64,000 bases of DNA from Yimella lutea (GCF_006715095.1 NZ_VFMO01000001.1:310001-374000), one strand, 5' to 3'. Shown: positions 36,256 to 45,029, numbered from the stretch's first letter. The notes: generated from the sequence alone by a model not told the origin. Numbers and translations: made by a program.

Positions 36256-37184
36256 CCGAGGGCCACTACTGGTCCGGCGCGGATTTCACGGTTCACGACC
36301 TGGACCATCTGCATGAGAGCGCTCGGTCGGTGGCGCGGCTGCCGGCACAGGAGCGGCTGCGGCACGTCCGCGCCGATCGGTGGATCGGCTACACGCGCGC
36401 CACCGCGGCGCTGGAGCGACTGGAGACGCTGTACGCGTGGCCGAGCAAGCAACGCATGCCGAACCTGTTGCTGATCGGCCCGACGAACAACGGCAAGTCG
36501 ATGATCATCGAGAAGTTCCGCCGCCTCCACCCGCCCACGTCCCACGCCGATCGTGAGCAGATGCCGGTGCTGGCCGTGCAGATGCCCTCGGAGCCCACAG
36601 TGAGCCGGTTCTACGTCGCGCTGCTGGCCGCGATGGGTGCGCCGCTGCGGTCCCGGCAGCGTGTGGCCGAGCTGAGCAGGTGGGTGAGCTCGCCGATGGT
36701 GCCCTCGCTGCGGGTGAGTAGGTAGCGGGCCATGTCCTCGGTGGCGATGGCCGAGCGGCGGCGTAGCGGGAAGGCGGCGGCGAAGCTGGCCAGCAGCGCA
36801 CGCGTCTCCTCGCCGGGTTCCCACCGGGGCAGCGGGACAGGCTCGAAGCGGTTCTCCAGCTGGTCATCGGAGCGGATCGCCAGGTACGCCTCGCGGGTGC
36901 CGACCCCGACCAGCGGGATGCGCAGCTCGTTGCCCAGGAACCGGATCAGGTTCAGGAACTCTCGTCGGGTGTTCCCGCGGCCGGCCAGGACGTTGTGTAG
37001 CTCGTCGATGACCAGGACCCGCACCCCGACCGCGCGCAGCAGCGACAGTGTGGCTTGCTCCACCGACGCCGCCGTAGCCGCGATCGAGTCCGGCGAAGAG
37101 GCCATCAACCAGCGCACTCTGTTGATGACGCCCTATGCCGGCCCCACCGAACGACGCCGGATGTTCGAACGCGAACTCGCATGA
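36249..37184 (+). pseudogene. tniB: tniB split by an internal inversion
   Basis: Bases 36249-36668 encode the N-terminal 140 residues on the plus strand (Walker A LLIGPTNNGKSMI). About 36669-37069 encodes the middle of TniB on the minus strand (VLVIDELHNVLAGRG, FLGNELRIPLVGVGTREAY, GTIGELTHLLSS). Bases 37070-37184 encode the C-terminus on the plus strand again (AVAAIESGEEAINQRTL...RRRMFERELA). Turning the 401-bp segment round gives one frame of 312 codons, the normal TniB length. As it stands the ATPase has Walker A and B on opposite strands and cannot work. No long inverted repeats flank the breakpoints; microhomology around GGC/GCC makes them uncertain by a few bases. Confidence 0.9.
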
Positions 37185-38437
37185 GGCGCCGCTGGCCGCT
37201 GCACCCGCCACCGCGCAACGACGAGGCACTCTCGTCCTGGGTGCACCGGCTGGCCGCGCTCTACGACATGGAGGTCGAGGAACTGCTCCGGCACGACCTC
37301 GCCCCGCCCGGAACCGACCCCGTCCGCACGCGCGGCGATCTGGACTGGGACCCGCCGACCTCAGTGCTGCTGGCGCTGTCAGAACGCACCGGCGTTGCTC
37401 TCGGCGACGTGCGCCGGATGACCATCGCCGGGCAGGTGCCCTGGCTACTGGATACCCTCGGCCCAGAGCCGGAGCCCGGGGCGGCGTTCGACACCTACGT
37501 CCATCAGGACTCGCTGCTCCTGACTGCCAAGGAACGACGCCACCGCCCGGTACCCGGCTGGCGCGCCTGGTTGCCGGCCTCCGGCCCCTTGCGTCGCGCC
37601 TGCCGCCACTGCATGACGACGGCGCCGGCCTTCACTGTGGTCTCTCAGCTGCCGTTGACGCTCAGCTGCCCCGAGCACGGCTGCACACTCACGCCGACCA
37701 TCGGTGCCGCCGGCACGTTCCTCGGCTGGGGACCCGCGGACATGACGGCCTCCGCGCCCTCGGAAGCCGCCCTTGCCATGGATCGGCGCACGCACCAGGG
37801 CCTGCGCATGGGCACGCTCACTCTGCTGCGCCGACCGGTCCACGTCGGGGTCTGGTTCCGTCTGCTGCGCACGCTCATCGACGAGCTGTCCACCCCGTAC
37901 TCGAAGCTGCGCATCCGGTCCCGGCGCACCATGGACCACATCTGGCAGAGGGCCGGCCACCCCGTCCGTGCCGGTTTCGTCGGTCACTGGCGCTGCTACG
38001 AGGCACTTCCTTGGCCAAAACAGCAGACGTTCCTCGACGCCGCCGCCACCGCCCTGGACCTAATCGAAACCGGCGACATCCTCGGCCACGGCACCCTCGC
38101 CCAGCTCCTGACCCCCGAGCCTCATCGGCCCGTTCCTGACGGCACCCCACCGGCCCCCGCACGGCGGGACTACTGGAAAGAAGCCAGAGACGCGATGGAC
38201 GAGGCCATCTCCCTCGCCCGACACGACCCCGCCGCCGGCCGGCAGCTGCTGACCGGACTCACCTCCATGACCCGCAGCGAGACAAGCTTCCAGCGCACCC
38301 GCGAGGACCTGATCACCGCCGGCATCCCCGACGGCCACCTTCCACCGACACTGGCCGAGACGCATCCACCAAAGACTCGGACCGGCTCGGACGCGACTGT
38401 CACTTATTCAGCAGCGGACCACCTTCGCGTAACGTAG
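37181..38437 (+). CDS. tniQ: TniQ transposition protein
   Basis: The 418-residue protein starts at the ATG at 37181, overlapping the tniB stop (ATGA). It begins PPRNDEALSSWVHRLA, typical of TniQ, and holds zinc-finger Cys/His pairs (CRHC ... CPEHGC) near residues 140-165. TniQ helps assemble the transpososome and choose targets. It is intact. Confidence 0.9.
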   Translation: MRRRWPLHPPPRNDEALSSWVHRLAALYDMEVEELLRHDLAPPGTDPVRTRGDLDWDPPTSVLLALSERTGVALGDVRRMTIAGQVPWLLDTLGPEPEPGAAFDTYVHQDSLLLTAKERRHRPVPGWRAWLPASGPLRRACRHCMTTAPAFTVVSQLPLTLSCPEHGCTLTPTIGAAGTFLGWGPADMTASAPSEAALAMDRRTHQGLRMGTLTLLRRPVHVGVWFRLLRTLIDELSTPYSKLRIRSRRTMDHIWQRAGHPVRAGFVGHWRCYEALPWPKQQTFLDAAATALDLIETGDILGHGTLAQLLTPEPHRPVPDGTPPAPARRDYWKEARDAMDEAISLARHDPAAGRQLLTGLTSMTRSETSFQRTREDLITAGIPDGHLPPTLAETHPPKTRTGSDATVTYSAADHLRVT

Positions 38438-38536
38438 ATTAGGTGACTCGTTACGTGACGCATTGACCCTCAGCGAGCTGGCGGCACCGGTGCTGTCACG
38501 TAAACGGTCGTATAAGTGATAGATGGGAGGCACCTC
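38438..38536. other. Probable res site of the Tn402-like element
   Basis: This region between tniQ and the resolvase has repeated half-site-like words: GCGTAACGTAG, CGTTACGTGACG and TGTCACGTAAACGG, arranged as direct and inverted copies. Tn5053-type elements carry res in exactly this position. Confidence 0.6.
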
Positions 38537-39169
38537 GTGCTGGTCGGCTACATGCGCGTCTCGAAGGCCGACGGATCGCAGACCACGAACCTGCAGCGGG
38601 ATGCGCTCCTAGCTGAGGGCGTCGACCCGGAGGCTCTGTACGAGGACAGGGCCTCGGGCAAGAAGGAGGACCGTCCCGAGCTTGCGGCGTGCCTGAAGTC
38701 CCTACGTCACGGGGACACCCTGGTGGTGTGGAAGTTGGACCGGCTCGGCCGCGACCTGCGTCACCTGGTCAACATCGTCCACGACCTCACCCAACGCGGC
38801 ATCGGCCTGAAGGTCCTCACCGGGCAAGGCGCGGCCCTCGACACCACCACCGCATCCGGCAAGCTCGTCTTCGGCATCTTCGCCGCCCTGGCCGAGTTTG
38901 AACGCGAACTCATCTCCGAACGCACGATCGCCGGCCTAGCCGCCGCCCGGGCCCGCGGCCGCAAAGGCGGACGCCCCTACAAGATGGCCCCCGCCAAGCT
39001 CCGCCTCGCCATGGCCTCCATGGGAAAGCCCGGTACCAACGTCGGTGACCTCTGCAAGGAACTCGGCATCACCCGCCAGACCCTCTACCGCCACGTCTCA
39101 CCCACCGGCGAACTCCGCGAGGACGGACGCAAGCTCCTGGCCAAGGACCGCAGCAAGGTAGCCAGGTAA
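38537..39169 (+). CDS. tniR: Serine resolvase of the Tn402-like element (TniR-like)
   Basis: The 210-residue protein starts at the GTG at 38537, with GGGAGG upstream. An earlier in-frame GTG at 38516 has no ribosome site. It has VGYMRVSKADG (catalytic Ser9), VWKLDRLGRDL, FAALAEFERELISERT and a C-terminal helix-turn-helix (VGDLCKELGITRQTLYRHV). It resolves cointegrates at the adjacent res site. Confidence 0.93.
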   Translation: MLVGYMRVSKADGSQTTNLQRDALLAEGVDPEALYEDRASGKKEDRPELAACLKSLRHGDTLVVWKLDRLGRDLRHLVNIVHDLTQRGIGLKVLTGQGAALDTTTASGKLVFGIFAALAEFERELISERTIAGLAAARARGRKGGRPYKMAPAKLRLAMASMGKPGTNVGDLCKELGITRQTLYRHVSPTGELREDGRKLLAKDRSKVAR

Positions 39170-39284
39170 CCTCTGTTGTCCGGAACCTACGAACGTCAAT
39201 GAGCGGGGTACGTTCCCGCGACTCTCGCACGCCCGCGGGGGGACTTCCACCGCTCAGCTACTTCGTGTCGGGTCGGTTAGGATT

Positions 39285-39400
39285 GTGGGCGAGCCGGGAG
39301 AAGGCAGCTAGGGTTCCGCCCCAGCCGGCTGGGGGTCTGTGACCGAGCGCTGCAGCTTCCGCCGAACAGGCGGGAGGGCACCTATTGGCACAAAATGCCC
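39285..39400 (+). ncRNA. ykkC-class riboswitch candidate (possibly the nucleoside-diphosphate subtype)
   Basis: Key ykkC words appear in order: GGCAGCTAGGGTTCCG at 39303, GACCGAGCG at 39341, GGGAGGGCACC at 39372, then GGCACAAAATGCCCGAGGG, the P3-like hairpin and tail. ykkC RNAs include guanidine-I, ppGpp, PRPP and ADP/CDP-type variants. The last is known in front of NUDIX hydrolase genes, which is what lies 60 nt downstream here. I infer that subtype from context only. Confidence 0.7.
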
Positions 39401-39459
39401 GAGGGGGATGGCTCAGCGCCAGCATGCGCGCTGACTGTCCCTTGACCTCGGAGGTTGTT

Positions 39460-40698
39460 GTGCTCGTTGACCAGTTCGATGTTTTTCTGCTTGATCTTGA
39501 CGGCGTGGTTTACGTCGGAGACACCTTGCTTTCCGGCGTGACCGAAGCCTTGGCCAGCCTGCGGAGTCGGGGCCGGGTGGTCCGGTTCGTGACCAACGAT
39601 CCCCGCCCGTCCCGCAAAGACGTCGTCCACCGTCTGGGCCGCCTGGGCGTGAGGGCCACCGTCGAGGAGATCGTATCTTCCGGGTGGGCTACGGCGTGCT
39701 GGCTGCGCCAGCAGGGCATTACCCGCGCCTATGTGGTGGGCAGTGATGGCCTCCGCGGCGAACTCGCGGCCCAAGGCGTGGAATCCGTGGAGGGGTCTGG
39801 GGCCGAGGCGGTGGTGGTCGGTTGCGACGAGACGGTGACCTACCGGGACCTCGCCCAGGCCACCGCCCTCCTGCGTACCAGCGTGCCGTTCGTGGCCACG
39901 AACGTGGACGCCACGTTCCCCACAGCGAGCGGCCCGTGGCCGGCCACCGGCGCGGTCGTCGCAGCGATCCAGACCGCCAGTGGGCGCCGACCGGTCGTGG
40001 TGGGCAAGCCGGGACCGGAGATGTTCCGCCTGGCCCAGCGCGGGCTCCCTGCTACGACGAGAGTGGTGGTCGTGGGGGACACCCCGGCTACGGACGTCGT
40101 CGGGGCGCACTGCGCGGGCCTGCCGGCGATCCTCGTCGCTCCCGCGACGCCGAGCAGCGGCCGTCGGCAGTGTGATCCCACCGTTGCGGAGGCCACGGTC
40201 ACGGGCCTGGCCGGGCTGTTTGATCCGGCCCTTGACATCGGCCCGATGCGCCCGTCGCCGTACCCGTGGCCGGACGAGGTGCGGGCGGGTGTGGCCGCGG
40301 TGGTCTTCGACGAGGCCGGGCGCGTGCTACTGGGGCGCAGGCTGGACAACGGGCTGTGGGGACTGCCTTCGGGACACGTCGAGGTGGGCGAGACTGCCGC
40401 CCAGGCGGCGGTGCGGGAGGTCGCCGAAGAGACCGGCTTGCAGGTGCAAGTGCAGCGGCTGGTGGGGGTGTACTCGGACCCCGCCTCGCAGGTTTTCGCC
40501 TATCCCGACGGGAGAGTGACCCAGTTCGTCACCACCACCTTCGCCTGCCTCCCGCGCGGCGGTCAGATGCACCCTGATGGTGTGGAGACCTCACAGGCGG
40601 GTTTCTTCTCCCCGGATGAGCTTCCGGCACCGTTGCTCCCCATGCACCCGCGGTGGCTCACCGACGCCCTCTCAGGCGACACAGGACTCATCGACTGA
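39460..40698 (+). CDS. HAD phosphatase-NUDIX hydrolase fusion
   Basis: From the GTG at 39460 (CGGAGG 5 nt upstream) the protein has about 412 residues. Residues 1-260 form a NagD-like HAD phosphatase: FLLDLDGVVYVGD (nucleophile Asp), FVTNDPRPSR, VVGKPGPEMF (Lys) and VVGDTPATDVVGA. Residues 275-400 form a NUDIX domain with a perfect box starting GHVEVGETA and ending REVAEETGL. The two could act in series on a phosphorylated metabolite: NUDIX cuts a diphosphate, HAD removes the remaining phosphate. It lies downstream of a ykkC-class RNA and converges on tenA. The substrate is unknown. Confidence 0.88.
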   Translation: MLVDQFDVFLLDLDGVVYVGDTLLSGVTEALASLRSRGRVVRFVTNDPRPSRKDVVHRLGRLGVRATVEEIVSSGWATACWLRQQGITRAYVVGSDGLRGELAAQGVESVEGSGAEAVVVGCDETVTYRDLAQATALLRTSVPFVATNVDATFPTASGPWPATGAVVAAIQTASGRRPVVVGKPGPEMFRLAQRGLPATTRVVVVGDTPATDVVGAHCAGLPAILVAPATPSSGRRQCDPTVAEATVTGLAGLFDPALDIGPMRPSPYPWPDEVRAGVAAVVFDEAGRVLLGRRLDNGLWGLPSGHVEVGETAAQAAVREVAEETGLQVQVQRLVGVYSDPASQVFAYPDGRVTQFVTTTFACLPRGGQMHPDGVETSQAGFFSPDELPAPLLPMHPRWLTDALSGDTGLID

Positions 40699-40911
40699 TA
40701 GGACGCATCCCCTTCGGGGCGCATGGTGTCAAAAGCGCTGGCGCTTCTCGTGCGGAGCACCGGCCTGAGCGCGCCGTTTACCTTGATCAACCCCGGGTCC
40801 GGTCTCCCACCGTCCGAGCAACACCACCGGACGGTAGGAGTCTCCAGGGCGGCGACCAGCTCTCGAAAGATCATGATGAGCGCGCGCCCAAGGGCGCACC
40901 GACCAATGACC

Positions 40912-41613
40912 TCAGATGGGCCAGGTCTCCTGCCGGTGGGCGGCGTCCCAGAACATCCACTCGTACTGGGTGGCGCGGTGGAACGCGGTGTGCATGCGCG
41001 CCAGTGTGCCGGGGCTGGCCTGGTCGGCGAGGTGGTCCACGATGTCCCGGGCGGTGTCAGTGGCGGCGGTGAAGTCTGGATCGCCGTAGGTGGCGATCCA
41101 GTCCCCGTACGGGTGCGTGCTCAGGTCACCGACGGCGGCCTTCAAACGGGTGCCGACGTCGTCGTAGACCCAGAAGCACGGCAGGATGCCGGCCGCGAGG
41201 ACCGGGTAGTTTCCCGCTGTCGCGAGGCTCAGCAGGTAGGAGGTGTAGGCAACCGTGGTCGGTGAGGGCTCGGCGGCGGTGAGGTCGGTGACGTGGGTGG
41301 CGTGCAGCTGCCGCTCGACCTCGACCACCTCCCGCGCGGCCTGCGCCCAGAATGCCATTTCCTCCGACGCCTGGGCCTGAGCGGCGGCCGCGGCCAGGAC
41401 CCGGCCGTAGTCGGCCAGGTAGAGCGCGTCCTGGGCGAGGTAGTGCCGGAACGTCTCTTCCGCCAGGGTCGCGTCGCTCAGCTGGTGCAACAAGGGCAGC
41501 GCGTCGATCGCCTCGCGGACCCTGGCCGTGCGATGCCACGCCACGGTGCTGAACACGCCAGTGTCGTCGTGGTCGCGAATCGTCTCGGGCATGGAGGTGT
41601 GTGGGCTGGTCAT
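40912..41613 (-). CDS. tenA: TenA-type thiaminase II / aminopyrimidine aminohydrolase
   Basis: The 233-residue helical protein has TFRHYLAQDALYLADY, the active-site Cys in GILPCFWVYDDVG and the C-terminal ATQYEWMFWDAA (conserved Tyr/Glu region). It hydrolyses breakdown products of thiamine to recover the pyrimidine HMP. Its ATG overlaps the thiD stop (ATGA). It is the last gene of the riboswitch-controlled salvage operon on the transposon. Confidence 0.92.
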   Translation of the reverse strand: MTSPHTSMPETIRDHDDTGVFSTVAWHRTARVREAIDALPLLHQLSDATLAEETFRHYLAQDALYLADYGRVLAAAAAQAQASEEMAFWAQAAREVVEVERQLHATHVTDLTAAEPSPTTVAYTSYLLSLATAGNYPVLAAGILPCFWVYDDVGTRLKAAVGDLSTHPYGDWIATYGDPDFTAATDTARDIVDHLADQASPGTLARMHTAFHRATQYEWMFWDAAHRQETWPI

Positions 41614-42455
41614 CGGTCGCTGTCCTTCCAGTCGTTCTCGTCTTTCCAGATGTCGTGGCAGTGGTGCACGGGGCCGGGTCCGTGGCCGATGTGGAGCGCG
41701 TCGGCGGCCCGCAGGGTGCCGGTGAGCCAAGTCTTGGCCTGGCGGGTGGCCTCTAGCAGGGACCCGGTGCGCGGGGCGAGTGCGGCGATCGCGGAGGACA
41801 GGGCGCACCCGGTGCCGTGGGTGTTGACCGTGGCTACCCGCGGGCCGGTCAGCAGCTGCTCGCCCGCGTCGTCGAGCCACAGGTCGGTGGCGTGTGCGTC
41901 GCCGCCGAGGTGGCCCCCCTTGACCAGCACCCGCGCGGCGCCCAGCTCCCGGAGCGCGATGGCCTGGGCGCGCATGGTGTCGAGGTCTTCGGCGGGGTCG
42001 GCGTCGAGCAGCACGGCGGCCTCGGGGACGTTCGGCGTGATGAGGGAGACGTACGGCAGGAGTTGGCGCATCGGCTCGACGGCGTCCTCGGCCAGCAGCC
42101 GGGAACCGGCGGTGGACACCATGACGGGGTCGAGGACCACAACCGGCACCGCGTCGGAGCGCTTGTCGAGGAAGGCGAGGACGGTCTCGATGGTGGCCGC
42201 GGAGGCGAGCATCCCGATCTTGGCGGCGTCAACCGCCACGTCGTCTACGAGGGTGTCCAGCTGGGCGCGGACGAAGTCCGCGGGGACGACGTGGACACCG
42301 GTGACTCCCTGGGTGGACTGGGCGGTCAGTGAGGTGAGCACCGCGGTGCCGTAGGTACCCAGTGCGGAGAAGGTCTTGAGGTCGCCTTGAATACCGGCCC
42401 CGCCGGAGGGATCGGAGCCGGCGATCGTCAGCGCGATCGGTGGGCGGGGGTTCAC
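41610..42455 (-). CDS. thiD: HMP/HMP-phosphate kinase
   Basis: The 281-residue ribokinase-fold enzyme has LTIAGSDPSGGAGIQGDLKTF, KIGMLASAATIE, VVLDPVMVSTAGSRLL, ITPNVPEAAVLL and VNTHGTGCALSSAIAA (anion hole and catalytic Asp region). It phosphorylates hydroxymethylpyrimidine twice. The GTG at 42455 overlaps the thiE stop (GTGA). Confidence 0.94.
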   Translation of the reverse strand: MNPRPPIALTIAGSDPSGGAGIQGDLKTFSALGTYGTAVLTSLTAQSTQGVTGVHVVPADFVRAQLDTLVDDVAVDAAKIGMLASAATIETVLAFLDKRSDAVPVVVLDPVMVSTAGSRLLAEDAVEPMRQLLPYVSLITPNVPEAAVLLDADPAEDLDTMRAQAIALRELGAARVLVKGGHLGGDAHATDLWLDDAGEQLLTGPRVATVNTHGTGCALSSAIAALAPRTGSLLEATRQAKTWLTGTLRAADALHIGHGPGPVHHCHDIWKDENDWKDSDR

Positions 42456-43099
42456 GGTTGCCCGTCCCACGCGGCCCGCAGGCTCGCGGCCGCCACGGCT
42501 GGTTCCTCCGCGGCGCACACCGTCGAGACGACCGCCACGCCGGCGGCGCCGCTGTGGCGCAGCATGCCGGTGCGTTTCGTGGTGATGCCGCCGATGGCGA
42601 CGACCGGCCACGGGCTCGCGGCGGCCACCGCAGCCACCCCGCCCGGGCCGATCGGAGTGCCGTGGTCAGGCTTGGTCGCCGTCGGCCACACCGGTCCAAC
42701 GCCGAGGTAGTCCAAGACGCCGTCACCGAGCCCGCGTGCTGTGCGAACCTGCTCGATCGTGCTGACCGACAGCCCGACCATGGCGTCCGGCCCGAGCAAC
42801 TGCCGGGCCTGAGCAGGCGGCATGTCGCGCTGACCGACGTGGACGCCGTCGGCGCCGATGTCCTGAACGAGGTGGACCCGGTCATCGATAATCAGCGGCA
42901 CCCCGGTCCCCGCCAGCACCTCGCGGACCGCCACGCCGAGGGCGACGAAGTGGGCGTCGGTGGCGCCCGGGTCACGCAACTGCACCACGGTGACTCCGCC
43001 CGCGACCGCAGCCTGCACGGTCGCGGGCACCCCCCGTGGGCCGCACAAACCGGTGTCGGTGACCAGGTAGAGGCTGAGGTTCACCGGTCGGCGGGTCAC
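42452..43099 (-). CDS. thiE: Thiamine-phosphate synthase
   Basis: The 215-residue TIM barrel has [55 protein letters not shown] and [16 protein letters not shown], all standard ThiE blocks. It joins HMP-PP and thiazole phosphate. It starts at GTG 43099, overlapping the thiM stop. Confidence 0.94.
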   Translation of the reverse strand: MTRRPVNLSLYLVTDTGLCGPRGVPATVQAAVAGGVTVVQLRDPGATDAHFVALGVAVREVLAGTGVPLIIDDRVHLVQDIGADGVHVGQRDMPPAQARQLLGPDAMVGLSVSTIEQVRTARGLGDGVLDYLGVGPVWPTATKPDHGTPIGPGGVAAVAAASPWPVVAIGGITTKRTGMLRHSGAAGVAVVSTVCAAEEPAVAAASLRAAWDGQP

Positions 43100-43923
43100 C
43101 GGAGCACCACCTTCTCGGTCAGCTCCTGCGGGTTGAGGGTGGCGAGAGAGTCCAGCAGCGCAACGGCGAAGCTCCCCGGCCCGGCGGCACGCTCGGCCGC
43201 GACCTCGGCGGCCACGGTGTACGTCGCGGTCGCGGCCGTGGCGGCCAGGAGCGGGTCGTCGGTGGTGGCGGCGAAGGCAGCCATGAGCGCGCCCAGCGCG
43301 CACCCACCGCCAGTGACCTGGGTCAACCATCGATGGCCGTTGGCCACCCGCACCAGCCGGGTGCCGTCGGTGAGGTGGTCGACCTCCCCGGAGACCGCGA
43401 CGATGGTGCCGTGCTCCCGGGCCAGCGCCCGGCCGGCGTCGAGGGCATCCTCGGCGGCGTCGACGCTCTCCGGACCCCGCCCACCGCTGCCCCCACCGGC
43501 GAAAGCGAGAATCTCTGAGGGGTTGCCACGGACGAGTGCCGGGGAGGCGTGGGCGAGCAGGTCGACGACAACCCGGCTGCGCCAGGCGAGCCCACCCACC
43601 CCGACCGGGTCGAGCACCCACGGGGTGCCGGCCGCCGCGGCGGCACTGACCGCGCCGTGCATCGCAGCCACCGTCGCCTCTTGGGGCGTGCCGAGGTTGA
43701 CCAGGACCCCGTCGGCGACGGCGGCGAACGGCCCGGCTTCCTCCGGGTTGTCCACCATCGACGGACTGGCGCCGACCGCGAGCAGGACGTTCGCTGTCCA
43801 CTGAGCGACGACGACGTTGGTCAGGCACTGCACCAGCGGGGCATGCCCGCGCATCGCAGCCAAGGCCTCGCCCACAGCGGCAGCATCGAGTGGGACAGTA
43901 GGGACGGAAGAAGGTGCCGACAT
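43096..43923 (-). CDS. thiM: Hydroxyethylthiazole kinase
   Basis: The 275-residue ribokinase-fold enzyme has [21 protein letters not shown] near the start, [35 protein letters not shown] and [17 protein letters not shown] (conserved catalytic Cys region). It phosphorylates the thiazole alcohol. It is the first gene after the TPP riboswitch, and its ribosome site GAAGGGA is the 3' end of the aptamer. With thiE, thiD and tenA the operon can make thiamine phosphate from salvaged halves, but it has no thiC or thiG for de novo synthesis. Confidence 0.94.
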   Translation of the reverse strand: MSAPSSVPTVPLDAAAVGEALAAMRGHAPLVQCLTNVVVAQWTANVLLAVGASPSMVDNPEEAGPFAAVADGVLVNLGTPQEATVAAMHGAVSAAAAAGTPWVLDPVGVGGLAWRSRVVVDLLAHASPALVRGNPSEILAFAGGGSGGRGPESVDAAEDALDAGRALAREHGTIVAVSGEVDHLTDGTRLVRVANGHRWLTQVTGGGCALGALMAAFAATTDDPLLAATAATATYTVAAEVAAERAAGPGSFAVALLDSLATLNPQELTEKVVLR

Positions 43924-43927
43924 CGGC

Positions 43928-44012
43928 GACGTTCCCTTCGCTAGTACGAACTAGATCAGGTTCAACGGGTGTGATCTCAGCCGTACCAGCACGGCACCCC
44001 GCGTCATTCACC
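43928..44012 (-). ncRNA. TPP riboswitch (thi box)
   Basis: Read leftward it contains the hallmark words GGGGTGCCGTG, GGCTGAGATCACACCC, TTGAACCTGATCTAG and CTAGCGAAGGGA. These form the pyrimidine- and pyrophosphate-sensing arms. The final GAAGGGA is the thiM ribosome site, so control is probably at translation start: TPP binding hides the site. Confidence 0.95.
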
Positions 44013-44189
44013 AGCTTAACATCCGCACCGTTCCCAGCACCGTGCCCTCGCTTCAGCGATCGCAAAAGGGTCGCGCCTCGGACCGTCCGGGCGTGCTGTC
44101 ACCAGTGCCCGGCTGCGCTACGGCGTTCCTTGGCCGCCGCAGCCCTCACCATGGCGCCTCACCAGACAACGGCTGCGCAACCTTAAAAT

Positions 44190-44236
44190 GTGCAGTCGAC
44201 TTCGGACACTCGTGCAGTGGACTTCGAAAACTGACA
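44190..44236 (-). repeat. Right terminal repeat of the Tn402-like element
   Basis: It ends in TGACA (TGTCA when read inward) and holds two TniA-site-like copies in tandem. The outer is at 44212-44231 (GTGCAGTGGACTTCGAAAAC), the inner at 44190-44207 (GTGCAGTCGACTTCGGAC). Multiple such sites are usual in this family. Confidence 0.88.
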
Positions 44237-44318
44237 ACGAAGTCACAGCACCCCGGAACGACGCGTCCGAATGGGATCCGATCAGCTTTTCCGGACACTT
44301 TCCGTCTAGGGTCTAGAT

Positions 44319-44600
44319 GTGCTTGGACAGGTCCTCGGATATGCCCGCATCTCGTCGACGTCACAGAACCTCGACCGTCAACTGAGCGCGATTGGAATGG
44401 TCGGGGAACTGTTCACCGGCCATGTGTCCGGCGAGAACAGGGAAGGCCGGGACGGCTCGCCACTGCACTGCGATATTTGCGACGCGGCGACACGATGCTG
44501 GTCGCGTCGATGCAGCGGCTCACTCGCTCGTCGACCGTGAGCAGTTGGTCGACGACCTCACCAGCAGTGGCGTAGCGTCGAGTTCGCCAAGTAGCGTCCT
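44319..44600 (+). pseudogene. Frameshifted serine recombinase relic
   Basis: Reading starts at GTG 44319 as VLGQVLGYARISSTSQNL with the catalytic Ser region. It then continues in a second frame (LATALRYLRRGDTMLVASM, QRLTRS) and a third (SLVDREQLVDDLTSSGV). At least two frameshifts have destroyed a Tn3-type resolvase. It lies just outside the Tn552-like right end and shows that a further transposon once sat here. Confidence 0.75.

Positions 44601-45029
<429 letters not shown>

Larger units (their letters stand above)
34435..44236. mobile_element. Tn402/Tn5053-like transposon with thiamine-salvage cargo
   Basis: The ends are TGTCAATGTCCGAAG (left) and, inverted, TGTCAGTTTTCGAAG (right). Both resemble the Tn402/Tn5053 terminal repeat, and each is followed inward by CTGCAC motifs. 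The 5 bases outside are ACGAA on both sides (34430-34434 and 44237-44241), the 5-bp duplication typical of this family. Inside, tniA, tniB, tniQ and a resolvase are in canonical order, followed by cargo: a ykkC-class RNA, a HAD-NUDIX gene, and leftward tenA, thiD, thiE, thiM with a TPP riboswitch. The element is 9,802 bp. It split the right end of a Tn552-like transposon. Confidence 0.93.
30271..44247. mobile_element. Tn552-like transposon carrying cmtR-cadD, interrupted by a Tn402-like element
   Basis: The left end (30271, TGTGGCTTCG) and right end (44247 reading inward, TGTGACTTCG) match without gaps at 37 of 49 positions by eye. Both carry TGGCGGGGTT at offset 20 and CGTGGCGG at offset 42. 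The right end is split: 34390-34434 and 44242-44247 are separated by the inserted Tn402-like element and one copy of its target duplication. Inside are cmtR-cadD, a serine resolvase, a 465-residue DDE transposase and a 272-residue AAA ATPase, the set and sizes of Tn552. Flanking 5-mers are ACACC and GCACC, an imperfect duplication. Without the insert the element is about 4.2 kb. Confidence 0.75.

Noticed and set aside
36611..37117. An independent minus-strand ATPase gene
   Set aside because: Its sequence is the missing middle of tniB; both neighbouring plus-strand pieces complete it in frame, so it is an inverted segment and not a separate gene.
30266..44252. A clean target duplication for the Tn552-like element
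   Set aside because: The flanking 5-mers ACACC and GCACC differ at one base. I report it as imperfect and do not use it as proof of the borders.
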